From Hyphomicrobium_B sp001006785 (GTDB lineage Bacteria > Pseudomonadota > Alphaproteobacteria > Rhizobiales > Hyphomicrobiaceae), in the NCBI RefSeq assembly GCF_001006785.1, contig NZ_CDHO01000004.1, positions 83,015 through 147,014 of the forward strand: 64,000 nucleotides of DNA, read 5' to 3'. The notes beneath the pieces are model-generated. The model was not told the origin of the DNA and searched no databases. It saw nothing but the letters and a program-made list of their open reading frames with translations. Below are positions 27,732 through 35,635 of this stretch, in pieces; position 1 is the first letter of the stretch; every line of letters starts with the position of its first letter. The position numbers were made by a program, and so were the translations under genes.

Positions 27732-28430
27732 TTACAGCCGTGCCGCGATCCTGATCAACCTTAGAAAATCCTCGTCGATGCTGCGCGCATCGTCGAGCAG
27801 CAGCATATCCGAAAACGTGGATAGGGATTTGTTAACGGCATCGGCGGGCTTGGCGCGATGAATGCCGGCCGCGCCGAAATTGGCGTAGAGCCTGAGAGCC
27901 TTCGGCGACGGAAGCAGAGCCGCGAACGGCGCCGGTGTCCCAATGATGATCAACGGGCTTCGCGCGCTGAACTCCGCCCCAGGAACGGCGCGACCGATTT
28001 CGCGTAGAACGAGATCGGCAAGCGGACGCAAACCCTTGGCGTCGGAAAGCAGGCGTTCGATGTCGGATCGCGAGGCCGCGACGGGGGGCGCTGAAGGCGT
28101 CGGTGGAGCCGGCGGCGCTGTCTTCGGCACGGCGTGAAATGGGCGACGGTCTAGTTGTCTTGTTGCCTCCGGCGGTCGCGGACGTGCTAGCGGGGGCACG
28201 TTGCCGACATCGTCGCCATAGACCAGCCGCCCGCCGTTGTGATGGATGCGCTCCAGCCAGGAAGCCCACGAAAATTGAAACCCCTGATGCCGTAGCCAGT
28301 CGATGATTTCGTTGCGATCGCTATGGCCGGAGTGTCGGATGGCAATCATCCAGCCGTCGAGATCGCGGCCGGTGTCCTCCTTGAGGCTGGCGACGAAGTC
28401 CCGCTCCATTTCCGCGTAATCGGTGCTCAT
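27732..28430 (-). CDS. Hypothetical protein with DUF4287-like N-terminus
   Basis: 232 residues. The first 75 residues (DFVASLKEDTGRDLDGWM...RNEIIDWLRHQGF) resemble DUF4287, a small helical domain of unknown role. A Pro-rich linker follows, then a C-terminal domain of about 110 residues with LIIIGTPAPFAALLPSPKALRLYANF, which may be related to DUF5655-type domains; that second link is weak. No signal peptide. The methyltransferase-like gene lies 12 bases upstream and is likely cotranscribed. Confidence 0.65.
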   Translation of the reverse strand: MSTDYAEMERDFVASLKEDTGRDLDGWMIAIRHSGHSDRNEIIDWLRHQGFQFSWASWLERIHHNGGRLVYGDDVGNVPPLARPRPPEATRQLDRRPFHAVPKTAPPAPPTPSAPPVAASRSDIERLLSDAKGLRPLADLVLREIGRAVPGAEFSARSPLIIIGTPAPFAALLPSPKALRLYANFGAAGIHRAKPADAVNKSLSTFSDMLLLDDARSIDEDFLRLIRIAARL

Positions 28431-28442
28431 CAGAGGTCTGCA

Positions 28443-28934
28443 TCAAATCCAGCGTCGCGAGCGCGCTTTATACTCGAGGTAGGCGTCACCGAATTGACGT
28501 TCGAGGTGACGTTCCTCCGGGATGATTTGCAGGATCGTCACCAGGATCGCAAAAATCAAAGCCGCGCCGACGAACCAGATCGATTTGGTGATTTCGGCCG
28601 TGCCGAGCAGCACCAGCGCATCGCCGATGTAGATCGGGTTGCGAAAGCGTGCGAACGGGCCGGAGGTCACCAGCGCGCTGGATGTTCCAGCGGGATGAAA
28701 CGTCGTCCCGCTTTTTGCCAGCGTCCTGATGCTCCAGACGATCAGAGCGACGCCGGCAACGCCGAAGCCGACGCCGATCCAATGCGCGGGGCTGTCGTTC
28801 ATTCCCGGCCACGGAAGCGGCCAAGCGCGCGTTGCGAGCGACGCCGCCGCGATCAGCACGATCAGCAGCACCGGCGGCCAGGGAAAATTGTTTGCGCGCT
28901 CGAGGGGCGCAGCGTCTGCGTTCTGTTCGGTCAT
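28443..28934 (-). CDS. Isoprenylcysteine carboxyl methyltransferase/phospholipid methyltransferase-like membrane protein
   Basis: 163 residues with about four membrane segments. The C-terminal half has the family pattern: VTSGPFARFRNPIYIGDAL, then EERHLERQFGDAYLEYKARSRRWI. These are the R-(N/H)-P-x-Y and E-E-x-x-L-x-x-x-F-G-x-x-Y motifs of ICMT/PEMT-type methyltransferases that bind S-adenosylmethionine at the membrane. Bacterial members methylate lipids or unknown small molecules; the substrate is unassigned. Confidence 0.85.
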   Translation of the reverse strand: MTEQNADAAPLERANNFPWPPVLLIVLIAAASLATRAWPLPWPGMNDSPAHWIGVGFGVAGVALIVWSIRTLAKSGTTFHPAGTSSALVTSGPFARFRNPIYIGDALVLLGTAEITKSIWFVGAALIFAILVTILQIIPEERHLERQFGDAYLEYKARSRRWI

Positions 28935-29029
28935 GGCGGCAATCTACAGCCAAATGCGGCGAACGCCAGCCGGGGAGGGCAACCGCTATTCTGAGGATCG
29001 CGAACAGAGCGCGGGTCAGGCCCGTTTCG

Positions 29030-29536
29030 TCACGGCTGCTTGTTTTTGGCCGCATCGGCGGGCGCCTTGGCCTTCTTGGGAGGCGCGATCCGTGGTGTCG
29101 GCGAAGCGATCGGATCAGTTTGCTTCAGTTCGTAATCTAGGTCGTAGCTTTTGCATCCCGAAGCCGCGAGGCGCTGATTATACTCCTGCAGACGCTGCAG
29201 ATCCGCCGCGTGCTGGCTGTCGGGGTCTCTCCCCTTGGCTGACGTTCCGACCGTCGATGAGAAAGCAGACTGCAGGCCGCGTGAGAAGCCTGATGCCTGC
29301 TTGCGATTGTCAAAGCCGCGAAGCTGCAGGATCAGAACCTGCACACGCCCCGACAATTGCTTGCAGTTGAGCTTCTTGTCTTCGATCGGCGCCTGATAGC
29401 TCGCACCGTGGTCGCCCTCTTGCCATATGTTGTTCTTCGCGTAAGCGCTGGTAATGATCGACGAGCTGCCGACGCCTGCAGCAAGCGTAAGCGGCACGAT
29501 AAGCGCAATCAGGCTGAGTGAGGCGAGGAAACGCAT
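29030..29536 (-). CDS. Small secreted protein of unknown function
   Basis: 168 residues from the ATG at 29536, which begins a signal peptide (LASLSLIALIVPLTLAAG); an upstream in-frame start would add 27 residues without a sensible N-terminus. The mature part contains two Cys residues and helical Gln/Arg/Leu-rich segments, and ends in a Lys/Ala/Pro-rich tail. No family recognised. Confidence 0.68.
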   Translation of the reverse strand: MRFLASLSLIALIVPLTLAAGVGSSSIITSAYAKNNIWQEGDHGASYQAPIEDKKLNCKQLSGRVQVLILQLRGFDNRKQASGFSRGLQSAFSSTVGTSAKGRDPDSQHAADLQRLQEYNQRLAASGCKSYDLDYELKQTDPIASPTPRIAPPKKAKAPADAAKNKQP

Positions 29537-29738
29537 TCGCACTCCAGTAAGCGGCCGAACATAAAGCTGAACATGATTCCGCGGCAGGCTAAAGGCAAAC
29601 CCGGAGTATGTTGCCATCCGATGCTTTTGCGCCGGCAGGCTTGCGCAGCACGCACGCCTCTGATTTCAATAGGATATCTTAAGCCAGGAGGGCCGGCTGA
29701 TCGGCGCCTCCTGTGCTCGTTCCAGAGGAAAACACCGA

Positions 29739-30170
29739 ATGACGATTGCGCGCGCGGCGCTGATGGCGCTCATCGTGGGTGCGGCGAGTTCTCCGTCGCG
29801 GGCCGAAGAGCCGACGCCTGCGCACTTCGCCTGCGACTTCAGTACGGGCTATTCCTGGACGTATGACTCCGGAAAGTTCCGTTCCGAACCGCCGAAGGAT
29901 CTGAAGTTCGAAATCGGCCAAATCGATCTCGACAAACAGGCCGCAACCCTCATCCTCGATGGCAAATCTTCGAACGCGCTGAAGATCGTGCGCGCTCTGA
30001 ACGCCAATACTTTCCTTGAAGTCGCCAATGAAGGCTTCCTGAACATCACGACCATCTATGATCGCGATCCTGCGACCGGAGCTTATCCGGCAGTGCATTC
30101 GCGCCATTTCGGTCTCTTCGGCCAGCCGATGTTCGCGCAGTATGCGGGAACGTGCACGGCCAAACCCTGA
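29739..30170 (+). CDS. Small secreted protein of unknown function
   Basis: 143 residues with AGAGGA upstream as ribosome site. The signal peptide ends SPSRA-EEP. The mature protein looks beta-rich and has two cysteines (ACDFSTGY and GTCTAKP), near its two ends, that could form a disulfide closing the domain. No named family recognised. The next gene on the same strand begins 73 bases later. Confidence 0.7.
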   Translation: MTIARAALMALIVGAASSPSRAEEPTPAHFACDFSTGYSWTYDSGKFRSEPPKDLKFEIGQIDLDKQAATLILDGKSSNALKIVRALNANTFLEVANEGFLNITTIYDRDPATGAYPAVHSRHFGLFGQPMFAQYAGTCTAKP

Positions 30171-30243
30171 GGCTTCGAAGAGATCGCCGAAGCTGTGGAC
30201 GGGCGAGTTGCCGTCCTGACGCCGCAGGAGCACAACTACCGGC

Positions 30244-30681
30244 ATGACCCTGCACCTCGTCAAACTCTGCGTCGGCGCAAGCTCCATCGAAGATCTCGCG
30301 GACTGGCAGCGCGAAAACCGCCAATGCAAGTCGCGCGACGGCAAGACCTGCGTCTATCATCCGACGTATCAGTCTCCAAAACGGCGCGATGATCTGCTCG
30401 ATGGCGGGTCGCTCTACTGGGTGATCAAAGGCACGATCCTCGTTCGACAAAAGCTCGTCGGCCTCGAGGAGGGCACCCGAGACAACGGCACGCCGTGCTG
30501 TCATATCCAACTTGCGCTGCCGCTCGTTCCCGTGCGGCCGACGCCCCGCCGCGCCTTTCAGGGTTGGCGCTATCTCGAAGACGAAGACGCACCGCCGGAT
30601 CTCAAGGGCGGCAAGCGAGATCAGGTTGCGGTCATGCCGGCCGAAATGCGAAAGAAGCTCGCCGATCTCGGCCTCCTCTGA
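30244..30681 (+). CDS. DUF1489 family protein
   Basis: 145 residues. It matches the alphaproteobacterial DUF1489 pattern: LHLVKLCVGASSIEDLADWQ, an RDGKTCVYHPTYQSPKR segment, LYWVIKG and RRAFQGWRYLEDEDAP. The function of the family is unknown. It precedes the aminotransferase gene by 19 bases and is probably cotranscribed. Confidence 0.9.
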   Translation: MTLHLVKLCVGASSIEDLADWQRENRQCKSRDGKTCVYHPTYQSPKRRDDLLDGGSLYWVIKGTILVRQKLVGLEEGTRDNGTPCCHIQLALPLVPVRPTPRRAFQGWRYLEDEDAPPDLKGGKRDQVAVMPAEMRKKLADLGLL

Positions 30682-30700
30682 AGCAACCAGCTGAGAAGTA

Positions 30701-31813
30701 ATGTCCCGCCCGCCATTCACGCCGACCATCGCGTCGCTGCCCAAGCTTGTTCCTTTTGTCGGACCGGAAGCCCTGGAGCGCGCTCGCGGACGGCCTTTCT
30801 CCGCCCGCCTCGGCGCCAACGAAAGCATCTTCGGAGCATCTCCGATGGCCGTTGCCGCGATGCGCGAAGCGGCCGCCGAGAACTGGAAATATTCCGACCC
30901 CGAGAATTTCGAGCTGCGCTCCGCAATCGCGGCTCATCACGGCGTCGCAATCGAGAACGTTGTGGTCGGTGAAGGCATCGACGGTTTGCTCGGTCTGACC
31001 TGCACGATGTTTCTGACGCCGGGCGCTCACGTCGTCACGACCGACGGCGCTTATCCGACCTTCAATTTCCACGTCCGGGCGCACGGCGGCGCGCTCGATC
31101 TCGTGCCGATGCGCGACATGCGCGAAGATGTTCCGCGCCTCATTGAGAGCGCGAAAGCGCTTTCCGCGCGGCTGCTTTATGTATCCAATCCCAACAATCC
31201 GATGGGAAGCTGGTGGCCGGCGGAGGCGATGACACAGTTCATCGGCACGCTACCGCCCGAAACGCTTTTGATCCTCGATGAAGCCTACGTCGAAACCGCG
31301 CCGGAAGGCACCGCCCCGCCGATCGACGTCGCGAATCCGCAGGTCGTGCATTATCGGACGTTTTCGAAAGCCTACGGACTTGCTGGCGCACGCATCGGTT
31401 ATGCGATCGGTGAAAGAAGCGTGATTGAAGCCTTCGACAAGGTGCGCAATCACTATGGCATCAACCGCGTCGGCCAGATCGGCGCGCTCGCCGCGATCCG
31501 CGATCAGGCGTATCTGCGCGATGCGGTCGGCGCCATTGCTGCCGCGCGAGAACGCATCGCCGCGATCGCATCGGCGAACGGCCTGTCTCCGTTGCCATCC
31601 GCCGCGAACTTCGTCGCCATCGATTGCGGCCGCGATGCTGCGTTCGCGGAGCATGTTCTGAAAGCGCTGCTCGACCGCGACGTATTCGTCCGCAAGCCCA
31701 TCGCCAAAGGGATCGATCACTGCATCCGCGTCTCGTGCGGCCGCGACGAGGATCTCGACGTCTTTGCCAAAGCGCTTCCCGCGGCGATAGAGGACGCGCA
31801 TCGGTTGTCATAG
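30701..31813 (+). CDS. HisC-like PLP-dependent aminotransferase (class I/II)
   Basis: 370 residues. Conserved PLP features are the N-terminal LGANES, SNPNNPMGSW, LILDEAYVE (Asp contacts the pyridine nitrogen), and RTFSKAYGLAGARIGYAIG with the Schiff-base Lys. The fold and motifs fit histidinol-phosphate aminotransferase or a close aromatic/amino-acid aminotransferase. I do not assign hisC because no other his gene is nearby and several paralogues of this type usually exist in one genome. It lies in an apparent operon with the DUF1489 gene and perhaps the downstream MFS carrier. Confidence 0.85.
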   Translation: MSRPPFTPTIASLPKLVPFVGPEALERARGRPFSARLGANESIFGASPMAVAAMREAAAENWKYSDPENFELRSAIAAHHGVAIENVVVGEGIDGLLGLTCTMFLTPGAHVVTTDGAYPTFNFHVRAHGGALDLVPMRDMREDVPRLIESAKALSARLLYVSNPNNPMGSWWPAEAMTQFIGTLPPETLLILDEAYVETAPEGTAPPIDVANPQVVHYRTFSKAYGLAGARIGYAIGERSVIEAFDKVRNHYGINRVGQIGALAAIRDQAYLRDAVGAIAAARERIAAIASANGLSPLPSAANFVAIDCGRDAAFAEHVLKALLDRDVFVRKPIAKGIDHCIRVSCGRDEDLDVFAKALPAAIEDAHRLS

Positions 31814-31883
31814 GCCCCGCCCGAAGACTTATGACAACCTTCGGAATGAAGACAGCGCGCGTCCGAGCCGTTAAGGGAACCGG

Positions 31884-33068
31884 ATGACACGCACCAGCGA
31901 TTTCAATCTCACCGCAGTACAGCGGCTCCTCAGTCTCGCCGCCGTCACAGCGACCGCGTTCGGCGTCGGACTTTCGTTCGGTATCGGCTTTCCCCTCACG
32001 GCCTTGACGTTCGAGGCTTGGGCGCAGCCCAAATGGATGATCGGGCTCGCGGGCGCCGTGCCTGCCATCGCCGTTCTGCTGGCCCTTCCCGTGTTGCCGC
32101 GCATCGTCGTGCGCTTAGGCCCTGTTACCGCCATCGCTCTCGGATGCCTCGCCGGAGCCGCCGGATTTGCTGCGCTCTATGCGTTTCAATCGCCTGCCGC
32201 GTGGCTGATCATCCGCTTGCTGATGAGCGTCGGATTTGCGCTGCCTTGGCTCGCGGGCGAGACGTGGATCAATTCGGTGTCCGAAGAGTCGACGCGCGGC
32301 CGTGTCATTGCGGTCTATGCGATCGTCTTTTTCACGGGGTTCGCGACCGGCCCATTCGTTCTGCAAAATCTCGGGCTCGATGGCCCGTGGCCATTCATCG
32401 TCGGGACGCTGGGTTCGGCGGTAGCGAGCATTCCCATATTGCTGGCGCGGCGGTTCGCGCCGGAGTTCTGTCACGATGGATCGAGCGATGTCACGTCCGC
32501 GCTTCGCATGGCGCCTGCAGCGATGGCCTCGGCATTCATCGGAGGTTTCGCCGAAATCACCAACCTGTCGCTCATCCCGAACGTCGGGCTCGCAGCGGGG
32601 CTGTCGCAGAACGAAGCGCTGGGTCTGCTCAGCGCCATGACGATCGGCGGCATCGCTCTCCAGTTCCCGATCGGCTGGCTGTCCGACAAGGTCTCGCGTC
32701 ATGCCGTCACGATCGGCCTCGCCGTCGCGTTCGTTCTGCTCGTGCTGCTCTTGCCGTTCGCCTTGGCGAGTTCCGGCCAGGCGAAGGTCGTGTGCTTCCT
32801 CCTCGGTGGCGCCATCCTCGGCTTCTATACGTTGGGCCTCGCGGTGATCGGCGAGCGCATTGCGCCGGGCGATCTCGCAGCCGCCAACGCCGCGTTCCTC
32901 GTCATGTATCAGGCGGGCTCGATCGTCGGCCCATTCGCGGCTGGCGTGGCGATGACCGCGTCGCCGGTGAATGGCTTCGTCGCGATCATGACCGGCCTGA
33001 TGATCATTTGCGGGGTCGCCGTCGTGCTGCTCGAAAGGCGGGAGCGCCGCGCAGTCCAGCGTGGTTAA
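31884..33068 (+). CDS. Major facilitator superfamily transporter
   Basis: 394 residues with twelve predicted membrane helices. The segment GETWINSVSEESTRGRVIAVYAI resembles MFS carriers of the YcaD type. The loop between helices 8 and 9 contains GWLSDKVSRHAV, the usual D-x-x-S/G-R motif. The substrate is unknown. It starts 70 bases after the aminotransferase gene. Confidence 0.88.
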   Translation: MTRTSDFNLTAVQRLLSLAAVTATAFGVGLSFGIGFPLTALTFEAWAQPKWMIGLAGAVPAIAVLLALPVLPRIVVRLGPVTAIALGCLAGAAGFAALYAFQSPAAWLIIRLLMSVGFALPWLAGETWINSVSEESTRGRVIAVYAIVFFTGFATGPFVLQNLGLDGPWPFIVGTLGSAVASIPILLARRFAPEFCHDGSSDVTSALRMAPAAMASAFIGGFAEITNLSLIPNVGLAAGLSQNEALGLLSAMTIGGIALQFPIGWLSDKVSRHAVTIGLAVAFVLLVLLLPFALASSGQAKVVCFLLGGAILGFYTLGLAVIGERIAPGDLAAANAAFLVMYQAGSIVGPFAAGVAMTASPVNGFVAIMTGLMIICGVAVVLLERRERRAVQRG

Positions 33069-33157
33069 CAGATTGTTTGCGCCAACGCGCTAGCTTGCAA
33101 GGGTCGAAAACGGAGCCGGCTTTTTGCATTGGCTCAGCCCGGCGCAAGGTGCGTGCG

Positions 33158-33463
33158 ATGATGCGATCGGTTCTGTCTTTTTTCTCGGTGCTGGCGTTCG
33201 GCGCGATGACGGCGGCGCTTTTCATCGCGGTTCTGCCGTGGGTATCGGGACACGCGCCGGATAATCTCAAAGCCCTGACCGAAGGCCTGCAATTCAATTC
33301 GCTGATGCTGGGCTTGATCTTCGGCCTGATGCTCGGCTCGCTCGGTCGCTACAACTGGGCGGACATTCCGCGCCGCGTCGTGACGTGGTTCCTCGTGCGC
33401 GAGCGCCAATTTTTCTATTACGCCCTGATCGCCATCTGCGCCGGCGTGCTGCTGTACTACTGA
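33158..33463 (+). CDS. Small membrane protein of unknown function
   Basis: 101 residues from the ATG at 33158; the frame is open further upstream through the MFS gene, but that is a shadow. Three hydrophobic segments at about 5-28, 44-61 and 82-101 with a basic loop (RRVVTWFLVRERQ) between the last two. It ends 76 bases from the stop of glnA, which converges, and no signature motif is visible. Confidence 0.65.
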   Translation: MMRSVLSFFSVLAFGAMTAALFIAVLPWVSGHAPDNLKALTEGLQFNSLMLGLIFGLMLGSLGRYNWADIPRRVVTWFLVRERQFFYYALIAICAGVLLYY

Positions 33464-33480
33464 CGCGCTCGAAGGCCATC

Positions 33481-33511
33481 GGAAAAGGGCGGTCCTTTCG
33501 AACCGCCCTTG
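33481..33511 (-). terminator. Intrinsic terminator after glnA
   Basis: On the minus strand AAGGGCGGT pairs with ACCGCCCTT over nine positions (33485-33493 and 33502-33510), and TTTTCC follows. It lies 29 bases beyond the glnA stop, between glnA and the converging small membrane gene. Confidence 0.75.
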
Positions 33512-33539
33512 AGGTAGTGCCTGAAATCTTTGGGTCGCC

Positions 33540-34949
33540 TCAGACCGAATAGTACATGTCGTACTCGACCGGATGCGGCGTCATCTCGTAGCGCATGTTC
33601 TCTTCCATGCGCAGCGCGATGTAGGCGTCGATCATATCGTCGTTCATGACGCCGCCCGCTTTGAGGAAGTCGCGATCCTTGTCGAGGCTGTCGAGAGCTT
33701 CGCGCAAGGAGGCCGCAACGGTCGGGATCTTCGCAAGCTCTGCCGGCGGCAGGTCGTAAAGGTTCTTGTCCATCGCAGGGCCGGGATCGATCTTGTTCTG
33801 GATACCATCGAGGCCCGCCATCAACATCGCCGTGAATGCGAGGTAGGGGTTCGCGCCCGGATCGGGGAAGCGGACTTCGACGCGCTTCGCCTTGGGGTTC
33901 GAAACGTGCGGAATGCGGCACGACGCCGAACGGTTGCGCGCCGAGTAGGCGAGCAGAACCGGCGCTTCATACCCCGGGACGAGACGCTTGTAGGAGTTCG
34001 TCAGCGGGTTCGAGAACGCGTTGATCGCCTTCGCGTGCTTCAGGATGCCGCCGATGTAGTAGAGGCACATCTGCGAAAGGTCGGCGTACTTGTCGCCCGC
34101 GAACATCGGCTGTCCGCCCTTCCAGATCGACTGATGGACGTGCATGCCCGAGCCGTTGTCGCCGAAGATCGGCTTCGGCATGAACGTCGCCGTCTTGCCG
34201 TAGGCCTGCGCGACGCTGTGCACGACGTACTTATAGATCTGCATATGATCGGCCATCATGATCATCGGGCCGAACTTGACACCGAGCTCATGCTGGGCGG
34301 CGGCGACTTCGTGGTGATGCTTCTCGACCGAGACGCCCATCTCCGACAGCACAGACAGCATTTCCGAACGGATGTCCTGGCAGCTGTCGATCGGCGGAAC
34401 CGGGAAGTAGCCGCCCTTGACGCGCGGACGGTGTCCGAGGTTGCCCATCTCGATGTCGGCCGACGAGTTCGTCGGCAGCTCGCTCGAGTCGACCTTGAAG
34501 CCGACCGAGTACATGTCCGTCGAGAACTTGACGTCGTCGAAGATGAAGAACTCGGCTTCCGGGCCGAAATAGACTTTGTCGCCGAGACCGAGCGACATCA
34601 TGTAGGCTTCCGCCTTCTTGGCGATCGAGCGCGGGTCGCGTTCGTAGGGCTGACCCGTCGACGGCTCGAGCACGTCGCAGAACAGAACGACCGTCGTCTG
34701 CGCGAAGAAGGGATCGATGTGCGCCGACGTCGGGTCCGGCATCAGCGTCATGTCGGACGCTTCGATCGTCTTCCAGCCCGCGATCGACGAACCGTCGAAG
34801 GCGTAGCCGTCGCTGAACACGCTGTCGTCGACGCAGCTGACGTCGGCCGTCACGTGCTGCATCTTGCCTTTGGTGTCCGTGAATCTGAAATCCACGAACT
34901 TGGCTTCCTTGTCCTTGATGAATTTCAGGACGTCACTTGCGTTCTTCAT
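33540..34949 (-). CDS. glnA: Glutamine synthetase type I
   Basis: 469 residues from the ATG at 34949, which has GGGGAGTG just upstream; the open frame extends only 7 codons further. It forms glutamine from glutamate, ammonia and ATP and is the entry point for ammonium. Motifs are DGSSIAGWKTIEASDM near residue 55, FGPEAEFFIFDDV, NGSGMHVHQS, and NLYDLPPAE near residue 398, whose Tyr is the adenylylation site in GSI-beta enzymes. It lies downstream of glnB in the same direction, the standard alphaproteobacterial glnBA operon, so PII and its target are coexpressed. Confidence 0.97.
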   Translation of the reverse strand: MKNASDVLKFIKDKEAKFVDFRFTDTKGKMQHVTADVSCVDDSVFSDGYAFDGSSIAGWKTIEASDMTLMPDPTSAHIDPFFAQTTVVLFCDVLEPSTGQPYERDPRSIAKKAEAYMMSLGLGDKVYFGPEAEFFIFDDVKFSTDMYSVGFKVDSSELPTNSSADIEMGNLGHRPRVKGGYFPVPPIDSCQDIRSEMLSVLSEMGVSVEKHHHEVAAAQHELGVKFGPMIMMADHMQIYKYVVHSVAQAYGKTATFMPKPIFGDNGSGMHVHQSIWKGGQPMFAGDKYADLSQMCLYYIGGILKHAKAINAFSNPLTNSYKRLVPGYEAPVLLAYSARNRSASCRIPHVSNPKAKRVEVRFPDPGANPYLAFTAMLMAGLDGIQNKIDPGPAMDKNLYDLPPAELAKIPTVAASLREALDSLDKDRDFLKAGGVMNDDMIDAYIALRMEENMRYEMTPHPVEYDMYYSV

Positions 34950-35038
34950 AGACACTCCCCTGTCTTGCAATGCGTTACGGCTCCGGGCGAGCCGAGTTGG
35001 CCGATTGATGGGTTCAAACGGAATTCGATCGTGCGGTG

Positions 35039-35377
35039 TTAGATTGCGTCGCGGCCGGATTCACCGGTGCGGATGCGGATGGCGTCCTCAATGGTCGAAA
35101 TAAAGATCTTGCCGTCGCCGATGCGGCCCGTCTTCGCGGCCTTTTGAATGGCCTCGACGGCCTTGTCGAGCATCTCGTCGCTCAACACGACCTCGATTTT
35201 CACCTTCGGTAGAAAATCGACGACATACTCGGCGCCGCGGTAGAGTTCGGTATGGCCTTTCTGGCGGCCGAACCCCTTGGCTTCGATCACAGTAATGCCT
35301 TGCAAGCCGATTTCCTGTAGCGCTTCTTTCACTTCATCGAGCTTGAAGGGCTTTATGATCGCTTCAATCTTTTTCAT
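35039..35377 (-). CDS. glnB: Nitrogen regulatory protein PII
   Basis: 112 residues from the ATG at 35377; upstream in-frame codons are discarded because MKKIEAIIKPFKLDEVK is the universal PII start. The T-loop contains GHTELYRGAEY with the uridylylation site Tyr51, and the C-terminal TGRIGDGKIF is conserved. PII senses 2-oxoglutarate and energy state, and controls glutamine synthetase adenylylation and NtrB/NtrC. glnA follows after 89 bases. A sigma-54 type promoter lies 67 bases upstream. Confidence 0.97.
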   Translation of the reverse strand: MKKIEAIIKPFKLDEVKEALQEIGLQGITVIEAKGFGRQKGHTELYRGAEYVVDFLPKVKIEVVLSDEMLDKAVEAIQKAAKTGRIGDGKIFISTIEDAIRIRTGESGRDAI

Positions 35378-35443
35378 TTTCGTCCCTTGATGATGGGCAG
35401 GATGTCGAATGGCGACCCGCACCTGCCCAGTGGCCAAATAGCT

Positions 35444-35459
35444 AGCAGGGGCCGTGCCA
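35444..35459 (-). promoter_or_regulatory. Sigma-54 (RpoN) type promoter of glnB-glnA
   Basis: On the minus strand the sequence is TGGCACGGCCCCTGCT. It matches the -24/-12 consensus TGGCACG-N4-TTGC(A/T) with one mismatch and correct spacing. The expected start point would leave a leader of about 55 bases before glnB. Known glnBA operons in the group are NtrC/sigma-54 controlled. I did not find a convincing NtrC dyad upstream. Confidence 0.78.
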
Positions 35460-35635
35460 GTCTCGGCACTGGCAACGAATTGTAGGAAAGTCAAAGGCTT
35501 AGCTGTGGTCTGCGAATTTAATAGCCAGCCATGATCGAGTTATACGCCTAAAAAACAAGCTGTGTGCTTGAATTTCAGGCGGCAGATGAGGGCGCGGCGC
35601 CATGACCGCCGCTGAAGTAGGATCGAGCGCATCGC

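Noticed and set aside
32018..33157. A 481-residue protein in the second frame of the MFS gene
   Set aside because: The upstream part is an Arg-rich shadow of the transporter. Only the final 101 residues after 33158 form a plausible membrane protein.
33573..35042. A 489-residue plus-strand protein opposite glnA
   Set aside because: It is composed of Arg/Val/Asp/His in the manner of antisense GC-rich shadows, and glnA is unmistakable on the other strand.
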